Shown one piece after another: positions 1 through 6,995 of a DNA stretch of 20,352 bases. The first letter of the stretch is position 1, and each line of letters opens with the position of its first letter. This DNA comes from a virus: positions 1 through 20,352 of IMG/VR virus record IMGVR_UViG_3300023116_005394. One strand, given 5' to 3'. Below the pieces are notes generated by a model, which searched no databases, had not been told where the DNA came from, and saw only the letters and a list, made by a program, of their open reading frames with translations. Made by a program: the position numbers and the translations under genes.

Positions 1-53
1 GTGTGTGTATTGCCGCTTTTTTTTGATATTGAAAAATTTTTTTGAAAAAACTT

Positions 54-63
54 AGGAGGTAAC
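54..63 (+). promoter_or_regulatory. Strong ribosome binding site of the methyltransferase gene
   Basis: AGGAGGT lies four bases before the ATG at 64, a near-perfect Shine-Dalgarno match. It belongs to a leader family (GAGGTAAC followed by a short A-rich stretch) seen again before the genes at 5777 and 12031. The preceding 50 bases are AT-rich with homopolymer T runs. I see no convincing promoter there. Confidence 0.7.
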
Positions 64-1932
64 ATGGCGAAAATAGCCGCAGAATACGTAAAAATCGATG
101 AATTAAACGAGTGGGAAAATAACCCGCGCAAAAATGACAGCGCTGTAGATGAGGTAGCCGAGAGCATAAAACGCTTCGGATTCTCTGCGCCGATCATCGC
201 TCGAAAAGAGGACAAAATGATTATAGCGGGTCATACTCGTTATAAGGCAGCGAAGAAATTAGGACTCGTAGAGATCCCCGTTCGATTTATGGATCTTGAT
301 ATGGTAGATGCGCAGCTATTAGCCATAGCCGATAACAAATTGAATGAGAGGGCAGAATGGGATACGGAGCTATTAGAGCAAGTATTAAACGAGCTAGCAG
401 ACGAGGATCTAAGTAATCTAGGATTCGATGATGATGAGCTAAATAACTTTCTGGAAAACCTAGAGAGCGAGGAAGAAAGCGAGAGAGAGCCGATCGAATT
501 AGAGCCAGTAGAGATAAATCTCGATTTTAAGCTATTAAAGGGTAACTGCCTCGAGAAATTACAAGAGCTAGACGACTGCTCTATAGACAGCATCGTAACC
601 GATCCCCCGTACGAATTGGGCTTTATGGGTAAAGCGTGGGATAGCACAGGGATCGCCTACTCTGTAGAGCTATGGGCGGAATGCCTGCGAGTATTAAAGC
701 CCGGCGGTCATCTGGTAGCTTTCTCTGGATCTCGTACTGTCTTTCCGATGGGCGTAGCTTTACAGGATGCAGGCTTCGAGGTGCGCGATATGATTAGCTG
801 GATCTACACGTCCGGATTTCCGAAAAGTCTAGATATATCTAAGGCATTAGAAAAAATAACAGGACTAGCACCAAAAAGAGAAATGCAATTGCGTTTTACT
901 GAATGGATGAGATCAACAGGATTAAAAGCAAAGCAGATCAATCAATACACTGATACAAATATGGGATCGCATTATCTTTCTAGTAAATTACAGCCCGCAA
1001 TACCTACAAGGGATCTATTTGAGAAGATGCGCCCATATATCTCGATCCCTGTTCCTGATTGGGTCGAGGATTATGTGAATCATAGAACAGTAGAAAGCGA
1101 GAATATGAAAAAGCGTAAAGTTATCGCAAGCAAGACTAAAGGAATTGGATCAAGTCATTGTGGACAGCAGGGCGCCTATGGCTTTAAAGATAACTTTAAC
1201 ATCACAGAACCACACAGCCTACAAGCGCAAAAATGGCAAGGATGGGGTACAGCGTTAAAGCCTGCTCAGGAGCCCGCCGTACTAGCTCGCAAGCCTATCG
1301 ATCCGGACTGCTCTAGTATTGCTGAGAATGTTCTAAAGTGGGGAACAGGGGCGATCAATATAGACGCGGGGCGTTTCCCCTATGGCGATGATTGTCATTT
1401 CGGGGATAGCTCCGACTGTTCGGATCAGTGGGATCGGATACAATCAGAATCAAAAGGCGGATCAGTTCCGATCGTATCACAGAAAAGTATTGACTTAAAT
1501 ACCTATAAGCCGCAGGGCGGGCGCTGGCCTGCTAATGTCTATCAGTGCTCGAAGCCGCAGCGCGCCGAGAAAGAGGCAGGGCTAGAACATATACAAGGGA
1601 AAACAGGCGCAGAGGCTACACAGCGAAAAGAGGGATCGGACGGCTTGAATTCGCCCAGAGCGGGCGCGGGGCGTACTGCGGATCAGGTTAAAAATTTCCA
1701 TCCTACCGTAAAGCCGATAAAATTAATGCGGTGGTTATGTAGATTATTAACGCCTGCGGGGGGTACTGTACTCGATCCTTTTCTGGGTAGCGGTACCACA
1801 GCAGTATCGGCTATATTAGAGGGCTTTAATGCGGTAGGCTGCGAAATGACCGCGGACTATTACCCTATAATAGAGGGTCGTATCAATTGGGCGAAAAAAG
1901 AATATAGAGATCAAGATCAAGAGGCGGAATAA
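64..1932 (+). CDS. ParB-like nuclease domain fused to a DNA (N4/N6) methyltransferase
   Basis: 622 residues. Residues about 7-100 form a ParB/Srx-type domain: NNPRKND near 19-25 and IIAGHTRYKAAKKLG at 53-67, the family's GHxR-type signature. An acidic linker (about 110-150) follows. The methyltransferase part has the catalytic DPPY at 180-183, and the SAM-binding motif DPFLGSGT comes near the C-terminus (571-578). This IV-before-I order defines beta-class enzymes, which methylate the amino group of adenine or cytosine. Residues about 270-395 look like an inserted recognition domain with an HTH-like start (FTEWMRSTG) and a more AT-rich composition than the flanks. Such ParB-methylase fusions are common in phages. 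The DPPY form favours N6-adenine, but the target site cannot be read from sequence. The gene precedes the terminase genes with a TAATG junction, so it may modify DNA shortly before packaging. Family assignment is firm; role is inferred. Confidence 0.9.
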   Translation: MAKIAAEYVKIDELNEWENNPRKNDSAVDEVAESIKRFGFSAPIIARKEDKMIIAGHTRYKAAKKLGLVEIPVRFMDLDMVDAQLLAIADNKLNERAEWDTELLEQVLNELADEDLSNLGFDDDELNNFLENLESEEESEREPIELEPVEINLDFKLLKGNCLEKLQELDDCSIDSIVTDPPYELGFMGKAWDSTGIAYSVELWAECLRVLKPGGHLVAFSGSRTVFPMGVALQDAGFEVRDMISWIYTSGFPKSLDISKALEKITGLAPKREMQLRFTEWMRSTGLKAKQINQYTDTNMGSHYLSSKLQPAIPTRDLFEKMRPYISIPVPDWVEDYVNHRTVESENMKKRKVIASKTKGIGSSHCGQQGAYGFKDNFNITEPHSLQAQKWQGWGTALKPAQEPAVLARKPIDPDCSSIAENVLKWGTGAINIDAGRFPYGDDCHFGDSSDCSDQWDRIQSESKGGSVPIVSQKSIDLNTYKPQGGRWPANVYQCSKPQRAEKEAGLEHIQGKTGAEATQRKEGSDGLNSPRAGAGRTADQVKNFHPTVKPIKLMRWLCRLLTPAGGTVLDPFLGSGTTAVSAILEGFNAVGCEMTADYYPIIEGRINWAKKEYRDQDQEAE

Positions 1933-2591
1933 TGGCTAGAAAATCGAAATTTGTTAAACCAGTACGAGATCTTATTGTACAGGCTCTAAGGCTAGGCGCT
2001 ACGTATGAGATCGCGGCAGAATATGCGGGAATTTCCCGCTCTACCCTCTATAATTGGATGGAGAGAGGGCAGAGAGAAAAGACGGGCGAATATAGGGCAT
2101 TTCTGGACAGTATAAAACAGGCAGACGCGAAAGGGGCGATCGCTAATCTAGCTCTCGTAGAAACTGCCGCGAAGGCGGGGGACTGGAAAGCAGCGGCATG
2201 GCGATTAGAAAGGCGACATGGCTATACAAAAGATGCCTATTTTCAGAATCAGCAGAAAGAGAAAGAGCTAGCTCCTCTACCTAAAAATATCATAGACGTG
2301 TTACGATTACAGGCGGACGAATTACGAGGCTCGATCGCGCAGGCAAAAGAGGCTCAATCGTGGCAAGCCTACGCAGCGCTCCAGAAGCAATTTATTTCGA
2401 TTCTAGCTCAGATCAGACAGATCGAAGCAGAGGAAAATATGGGCGATGAAATGGACGGCTTTACAGACGATCAACTAATCGCAGAGATTATGGGGGCTAT
2501 TCTGTCTTTACCTCCGATACATAGGCAGAAATTAGAGAATGATATACTATCTACGAGAAACGTAATAGCGATTTCGAAAAATGAGATATAA
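1932..2591 (+). CDS. terS: Terminase small subunit
   Basis: 219 residues. An N-terminal helix-turn-helix lies at about 23-46 (GISRSTLYNWMERG at 33-46), as in small terminase subunits that bind phage DNA at the packaging start. A helical segment rich in Ala, Lys and Glu follows (about 50-85, AAKAGDWKAAAWRLERR), typical of the family and often tied to oligomerisation. The C-terminal half is also strongly helical, with an acidic end. The start overlaps the methyltransferase stop by one base (TAATG), implying coupled translation. Position two genes before the large subunit supports the call. Other HTH proteins cannot be excluded from sequence alone. Confidence 0.8.
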   Translation: MARKSKFVKPVRDLIVQALRLGATYEIAAEYAGISRSTLYNWMERGQREKTGEYRAFLDSIKQADAKGAIANLALVETAAKAGDWKAAAWRLERRHGYTKDAYFQNQQKEKELAPLPKNIIDVLRLQADELRGSIAQAKEAQSWQAYAALQKQFISILAQIRQIEAEENMGDEMDGFTDDQLIAEIMGAILSLPPIHRQKLENDILSTRNVIAISKNEI

Positions 2592-2874
2592 TTACTGTGA
2601 AATATGCAATTGCGATCCCTGCGATTGCGAGGATATGGGGCTTTTAAATGACTTTCGGAGAGTGGGCGCGCCGGCGGGTAGTACGTCTAGGAAAAAATAT
2701 GGCATGGCTAGCTCGCGAAGTGGGGACGAGTCAGAGTACTCTTGTAAAGTGGCGAGCCGGATCGATGCCGAGAGTAGATTATTTTATCGGCGTATGCGCT
2801 GCGATAGCTCGAGAAAGCAATGTTTCAACGATGGAAATCATAGCCGAGGCGATAGAGGTATTAGGGATTTATGA
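2581..2874 (+). CDS. Possible Cys-rich small protein, overlapping the XRE gene in another frame
   Basis: 97 codons. The first 20 residues hold a tight cysteine cluster, CEICNCDPCDC at residues 6-16, which looks like a metal-binding knuckle and is the only part resembling a real protein. From about residue 23 on, the frame overlaps the 2648 gene almost completely and reads as low-complexity Arg/Ser/Asp sequence typical of a shadow frame. In its favour, the start lies within the last 11 bases of the small terminase gene, and the stop forms an ATGA junction exactly at the large terminase start (2871-2874). It may be translated partly to carry ribosomes to the large subunit. Existence as a full-length protein is uncertain. 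Confidence 0.4.
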   Translation: MRYNYCEICNCDPCDCEDMGLLNDFRRVGAPAGSTSRKKYGMASSRSGDESEYSCKVASRIDAESRLFYRRMRCDSSRKQCFNDGNHSRGDRGIRDL

Positions 2875-2929
2875 GGGCAATACAGACAGCTACAAAGAAA
2901 CTAAGAGTACTAAGAGATCGCACAGATAG
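2648..2929 (+). CDS. Small XRE/Cro-type helix-turn-helix protein
   Basis: 93 residues. The helix-turn-helix covers about 18-40 (LAREVGTSQSTLVKWRAG at 21-38), followed by a helical segment (YFIGVCAAIARE) that completes a Cro/XRE-like five-helix fold. The last 20 residues are polar and basic. The ATG at 2648 has a GGGG Shine-Dalgarno run seven bases upstream and an in-frame TAA immediately before it, so this start is well defined. The 3' end overlaps the large terminase gene by 59 nt. A DNA-binding protein between the two terminase subunits is not standard. It could assist DNA recognition in packaging or regulate the late operon; neither is shown here. Confidence 0.8.
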   Translation: MTFGEWARRRVVRLGKNMAWLAREVGTSQSTLVKWRAGSMPRVDYFIGVCAAIARESNVSTMEIIAEAIEVLGIYEGNTDSYKETKSTKRSHR

Positions 2930-4298
2930 AGATCCGCTAAAGTACTTTTGCCCTACACCGCCGCAGGAGGCATGGCTACGTGATCCGAAAAAAATTAAAC
3001 TCTTGCTAGGCGGCAATCAGGTAGGGAAAACCTACGCGCAGACCGCCGAGCTATTATATCGCTGCCTCGGTACTCATCCGTACCTAAAAACCGATCCTCC
3101 GCCGATACAGGCTTTTCTAATTACACATAGCCATCAGCAGAGCATAACGATACAAGAGAAACTTTATAGCATGTGCCCTAAAGACTCGCTACATCCCTCT
3201 TGCGAATTCGTACCGGGTCGCGGATTTCGCGGAATTCATCCCGTAGTAAGGTTTAATAATGGCTCGATAATACACGTAAAAACAGCTAATCAGGGGCTAG
3301 GGCTAGCCTCGGCGACGGTTAGCTACGTAGCTATCGACGAGCCTGTTAGTAAAGACGTATGGGGCGAGCTATCGGCTCGAGTTTTACGGGGAGGATCGGG
3401 CGGATCAACGGGTACGATCGGCGTAACTATGACGCCCGTTGGACAGGACGTCAGCTATCTACAGAAGCTAGTAGAGGATGGAGTAGTTAGCTGTACCCAG
3501 GCACCTTTAACGGTAGAAATGACTACGCCTAAATTTTGCGATCCGATCATATCTCAGAATCAAATAGACGATATAGCCCGAACCTATCTACCCATAGACC
3601 GGGCAGCGCGGCTAAATGGGGATTGGAATGTAGGAATTCCAGAGGGTAGGATCTTCGACTGCTTTACGGAAAATATGATCTCGGCAGAGCCACCGCCGCA
3701 TGGCAGAAACTACCAGATAGCGATCGGGATCGATCATGGCTCGAAGCCTAATACACAGGTAGCGATAGTATCGGCTCTCGATATGGCAGATCCTCAGAAT
3801 CCATGGTGTTATGTACTCGATGAGTATATAGCGGGCGCCGCTCCGCCAGAAACCCATGTGCGTGGTATTTTAGCTATGTTAGCTCGTCATAACATCGAGC
3901 CAGCACAGGCAAATTGGACAGGGGATAACGTTCATTTCGGATCCAGAACAGGGGGATCGGGGAAAATGTCGAATTCGCTATTAATGCGAGCATTCGAGAA
4001 AGTTCTCGGCATGCCTCATCTGCCTTTCCGAATTCGTACTATCAAAAAGCCGCGTTATAGTGTATATTATGGCAGCGCGCTAATTCATTCGATCATGGCG
4101 CGCGGGCAGTTTTTTATTAGTCCAAATTGCAAGCGTACGATAATGTCGTTACAGAGATGGACAATGAAAAAAACCCAGTCAGAAAGATCTACGGACGAGT
4201 GGGGTCATTGTGTAGATGCCCTCCGTTATACGATCGTGCCGACTGTCGATCGATATAGATTTAACTCGCCTCAGGCTACTAAAATCAGGATGTACTAA
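2871..4298 (+). CDS. terL: Terminase large subunit (packaging ATPase/nuclease)
   Basis: 475 residues, typical length. The N-terminal ATPase has Walker A GGNQVGKT at 47-54 and Walker B YVAIDEP at 152-158. The C-terminal RNase H-like nuclease begins near 284 with GIDHG (Asp288 a likely metal ligand) and ends with DEWGHCVDALRY (Asp449 the likely last ligand). The protein cuts concatemers and pumps DNA into the prohead through the portal. The ATG at 2871 overlaps the XRE gene by 59 nt and forms ATGA with the stop of the Cys-rich frame. No later Met lies before the ATPase core, so this start is used. All catalytic elements appear intact. Confidence 0.96.
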   Translation: MRAIQTATKKLRVLRDRTDRDPLKYFCPTPPQEAWLRDPKKIKLLLGGNQVGKTYAQTAELLYRCLGTHPYLKTDPPPIQAFLITHSHQQSITIQEKLYSMCPKDSLHPSCEFVPGRGFRGIHPVVRFNNGSIIHVKTANQGLGLASATVSYVAIDEPVSKDVWGELSARVLRGGSGGSTGTIGVTMTPVGQDVSYLQKLVEDGVVSCTQAPLTVEMTTPKFCDPIISQNQIDDIARTYLPIDRAARLNGDWNVGIPEGRIFDCFTENMISAEPPPHGRNYQIAIGIDHGSKPNTQVAIVSALDMADPQNPWCYVLDEYIAGAAPPETHVRGILAMLARHNIEPAQANWTGDNVHFGSRTGGSGKMSNSLLMRAFEKVLGMPHLPFRIRTIKKPRYSVYYGSALIHSIMARGQFFISPNCKRTIMSLQRWTMKKTQSERSTDEWGHCVDALRYTIVPTVDRYRFNSPQATKIRMY

Positions 4299-4299
4299 A

Positions 4300-5754
4300 A
4301 TGCAGAAACCAATAAAACCGCTAGCACCGACTCAAGAGGATCAGCGTAGATTTACTCATTCAGGATTGCGGCACCGGCTCATTACTGGAAATTGGGAGGA
4401 CGATCTCGAGGATGAATTAGCCCGCCATCTACCCGCAGACCGCAGAGAGGCATGGGGCGCTGCTGATATGTCTAGTAATCCATTCGAACAGATTACGCGC
4501 CAGCTATCCGTACTCTACCATGAAACGCCTACCGTCACGAATTTGAACGGAAATATAGACGCCCTAGTAGCTCGCGAGGGACTAGTAACGCAGGCGGGGC
4601 TATGGCAGCTAATGCAGAGAGGGCAGCAGCTAATCCTCGGTTTAAATGAGGCAGTAGTGCGCATCGATGTTAATCCATACGATCCAGATTCAGAAATTAA
4701 AGCGCCTGCGATCCAGTACAGGATCGTAACGCCTGATTTTTTGTATTGCGAGAGCCATCCGGATCAGCCTGATATACCTGTCTATTATTGCGAGTATCGA
4801 CTACGTAAAAATCCCGATGGCGGCTATATCTGGGTAGCGGATGTACTCGACGTACGAAACGTAAAGAATCCTAGCTTCGGGATGTACATTATCAATAATG
4901 ATGGATCGCTAGGCGCCGATGTTAGCCAGATCTACATGGGATCCCCTGCTAAGACGGGAGACGATTACCCGTATAGAGATAGCAACGGCTACCCGTTTCT
5001 ACCTCTGGTATTGTATCATGCAGAAAAAACCGGGCGTTTATGGGATACTTTTAACGGATCATCTCGAGTTTTCGGCTCTTTAACGTCGAGTACCCTTTAT
5101 ACAATGTGGTGCCATCTCGTCAAGGATGCATGCTGGGCTCAGAAGTATGTAGCGGGGCTATCTGTAGCTGGATTAAATCAGCTAGATCAAAATGATATAG
5201 CTCGTCGCTCTGCTATTGCTACCGATCCTAGCTCGATCCTCGTATTTACTCAGGATCCAGACGCTCAGGGTCAGCCCCTCGTAGGCTCCTTTTCGATTCC
5301 TACAGATCCGCATGCATTGCTAGAATCGATCTCAAAATACGAGATGCGAGTAGCCCTATCTTCTGGATTATCCCCGTCAGATATATCTAGGCAATCAGGA
5401 GATAGTAGATCGGGCTATGCCCTTGCTGTATCGAAATCAGGCCAGCGCGAGGCTCAAAAGAAATACGCCCCTGTTTTCCGGATGGGAGACGAGGAATTAC
5501 TAGCTAAAACTGCTATGCTCGCTAATCGCTATCTAGGCGCTTCTTTACCTGAGTCAGGCTATAGAGTATCGTATCAATCTATGCCGCTAACACCGGAGGA
5601 AATGCGAGCGCAGAGAGAGGACATCATAGCGAAGCTAAACGCCGGATTAATCTCACCGGTAGAGGCAGTAATGATCATGCATCCAGACATGGACAGAAAC
5701 GAGGCGATGCAATATTTAATACTAGTCCGTAAAGAGCGGGCTGAATTTCTTTAA
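4300..5754 (+). CDS. Portal protein
   Basis: 484 residues from the ATG at 4300. An in-frame ATG 84 bases upstream lies inside the terminase gene. The 4300 start sits one base after the terminase stop, with AGGA ten bases before it, and is preferred. The C-terminal third has the portal pattern: a Ser/Gly-rich turn (SGLSPSDISRQSGDSRSGYA), then a long amphipathic helix (REAQKKYAPVFRMGDEELL) and a final helical domain ending in Met/Glu-rich helices. The portal is the dodecameric ring at the capsid vertex and docking site of the terminase. Size, position right after the large terminase subunit and the helix pattern support the call. No sequence search was possible. Confidence 0.87.
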   Translation: MQKPIKPLAPTQEDQRRFTHSGLRHRLITGNWEDDLEDELARHLPADRREAWGAADMSSNPFEQITRQLSVLYHETPTVTNLNGNIDALVAREGLVTQAGLWQLMQRGQQLILGLNEAVVRIDVNPYDPDSEIKAPAIQYRIVTPDFLYCESHPDQPDIPVYYCEYRLRKNPDGGYIWVADVLDVRNVKNPSFGMYIINNDGSLGADVSQIYMGSPAKTGDDYPYRDSNGYPFLPLVLYHAEKTGRLWDTFNGSSRVFGSLTSSTLYTMWCHLVKDACWAQKYVAGLSVAGLNQLDQNDIARRSAIATDPSSILVFTQDPDAQGQPLVGSFSIPTDPHALLESISKYEMRVALSSGLSPSDISRQSGDSRSGYALAVSKSGQREAQKKYAPVFRMGDEELLAKTAMLANRYLGASLPESGYRVSYQSMPLTPEEMRAQREDIIAKLNAGLISPVEAVMIMHPDMDRNEAMQYLILVRKERAEFL

Positions 5755-5776
5755 CCAATAAAACAGAGGTAACAAC

Positions 5777-6421
5777 ATGGAAGAAAGAGAAATAGAGGGC
5801 AAGATCTACGTATTAAAATCAGATATGGATACCGCGATCAAGTCACGAATTCAGAAACTAACAACGAAGATCAGCGCCCTAGAGAATGACAATTCTACAT
5901 TACAAGAGCAGATCGATCTACAGTCTGGCAAGCTAGGCACGATCGATAATCTCAACGAGCAGATCAAGCAGCTAGGCGAGCAATTGACGAAATCAGAAAG
6001 CCGCTACTCTCGAGATATGGCTCTCTCTAAATTAGGTTTTCAGGATGACGATCTTAGAGAGTTAATAGACTGGTCCTATTCACGAGCTACAAAAGATCAA
6101 GAGGAGGCGCCTAGCTTGCTCGAGTGGGTCAATTCCATTAAAGCCGATCCAGCGTTAGCGCCTGCATCGCTGCGCCCTCATTTCTCTACAGCAGAAACTA
6201 GCGCAGAATCAACAGCGCCCGCCCCAGAGAATACAGAATCGAAATTAGAGCCGGCTACTCAAGTAGAGCAAGCCCCGCCGCCTATCCCCCCGCGGACTAA
6301 TGCCGGCGCAATTCCCGCGCCCTCTGCTAGCTCTGATTTACTCAAGAGAGCCGGCTCCGATTTCGACTTTTATAGACAGAACCGCGACGCGATCCGCAAC
6401 GCGTGGAAAAATAGACGATAG
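5777..6421 (+). CDS. Probable capsid scaffolding protein
   Basis: 214 residues, highly charged. Residues about 20-80 form a predicted coiled coil (heptad-like Leu/Ile, for example QLGEQLTKSESRYSRDMALS). A Pro/Ala/Glu-rich unstructured linker follows at about 130-185. The end is a short basic helix (FYRQNRDAIRNAWKNRR), like the C-terminal capsid-binding segment of scaffolds. Position between portal and capsid genes matches. I see no Ser-His-Asp protease motif, so a separate or fused prohead protease is not evident. The Shine-Dalgarno is AGAGGTAAC. A minor capsid protein with a coiled coil is an alternative. Confidence 0.72.
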   Translation: MEEREIEGKIYVLKSDMDTAIKSRIQKLTTKISALENDNSTLQEQIDLQSGKLGTIDNLNEQIKQLGEQLTKSESRYSRDMALSKLGFQDDDLRELIDWSYSRATKDQEEAPSLLEWVNSIKADPALAPASLRPHFSTAETSAESTAPAPENTESKLEPATQVEQAPPPIPPRTNAGAIPAPSASSDLLKRAGSDFDFYRQNRDAIRNAWKNRR

Positions 6422-6430
6422 GGGGCGATC

Positions 6431-6736
6431 ATGTCGCTAAATTACAGTAGTTTAAACTCGTATCCGAGTATTAGAGTAGTTACGCTCAATACTCTAAATA
6501 CATTAATCGAGCTACCGAGTACATCGAAGCGTATAACAATAACAGACATCAAGACAGATATGTATCTTTCCTTTTCTGGCGAGGATGCAGGGGCGCCCGT
6601 AGTCAATAAGCTAAAACTAGAACAAGGGCAATCTATGGAATTCAAGATCGCGAAGGGGAAAAACCGCGCTCGAGAGATCTATGTAGCCTCTGTAGCTGGA
6701 TCGGGTACTATCGCGCTATTATTTGAGGAGGATTAG
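6431..6736 (+). CDS. Small beta-rich structural protein, possibly capsid decoration
   Basis: 101 residues, not recognised to a named family. The sequence alternates hydrophobic and polar residues through several strands (IRVVTLN, RITITDI, MYLSFSG, IALLFEE), with a conserved-looking turn MEFKIAKGKNRAREIYV. It has no membrane segment and no signal peptide. It resembles small all-beta virion proteins such as decoration or spike-base domains. A GGGGG ribosome site lies upstream, and it is followed after two bases by the next small beta gene. Context in the head module makes a capsid accessory role likely, but this is inference. Confidence 0.6.
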   Translation: MSLNYSSLNSYPSIRVVTLNTLNTLIELPSTSKRITITDIKTDMYLSFSGEDAGAPVVNKLKLEQGQSMEFKIAKGKNRAREIYVASVAGSGTIALLFEED

Positions 6737-6738
6737 AG

Positions 6739-6948
6739 ATGGCTCAGATCACTAGCTCGATGCGCCCCCGCTCGTATATGTTCGTTAATAGCAACTCGGT
6801 AACCATTACGCATAACCTCGGCTACATTCCTCTAGTACAAATTATCGTTAATGGCGCTCTAGTTATGGGCGATGTTAGCCATACATCGCCGGATGAATTG
6901 ATCGTGACTTTCGTAAATGCAATTTCCGGCACTATCTACCTTAGATAA
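6739..6948 (+). CDS. Small beta-sandwich protein related to the C-terminal domain of the downstream fibre protein
   Basis: 69 residues. The core VTITHNLGYIPLVQIIVNG followed by DELIVTF and SGTIYL matches a beta-sandwich module common at the ends of phage fibres (strand, H-N-L-G turn, strand, short loop, two closing strands). The last 66 residues of the 458-residue protein next door follow the same order: WLTLNHALAEQLVHVSCYD, then VQLVDANNCKI, then TGADVVVS. The two genes therefore seem to share a domain. Likely role is a free-standing capsid or fibre accessory subunit. AGAG lies just before the ATG. Function is not established. Confidence 0.6.
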   Translation: MAQITSSMRPRSYMFVNSNSVTITHNLGYIPLVQIIVNGALVMGDVSHTSPDELIVTFVNAISGTIYLR

Positions 6949-6995
6949 TATACAGACGAGGGCGATCCTCATTAATCATTAATGGAGCTAAAACA

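Noticed and set aside
240-647. Ser-rich 135-residue frame on the minus strand
   Set aside because: It is the antisense shadow of the acidic ParB-methyltransferase linker, has low complexity, and no ribosome site.
3612-3857. 81-residue minus-strand frame in terL
   Set aside because: It lies wholly inside the nuclease domain on the opposite strand, with no start signal or domain.
4216-4299. 28 extra N-terminal codons for the portal protein
   Set aside because: They lie inside terL. The ATG at 4300, one base after the terL stop with AGGA upstream, is the better start.
6958-6983. Short GAGG/CCTC hairpin and ATTAATCATTAAT before the fibre gene
   Set aside because: The stem is only four pairs with no U tract. 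The AT palindrome could be an operator but nothing else supports it.
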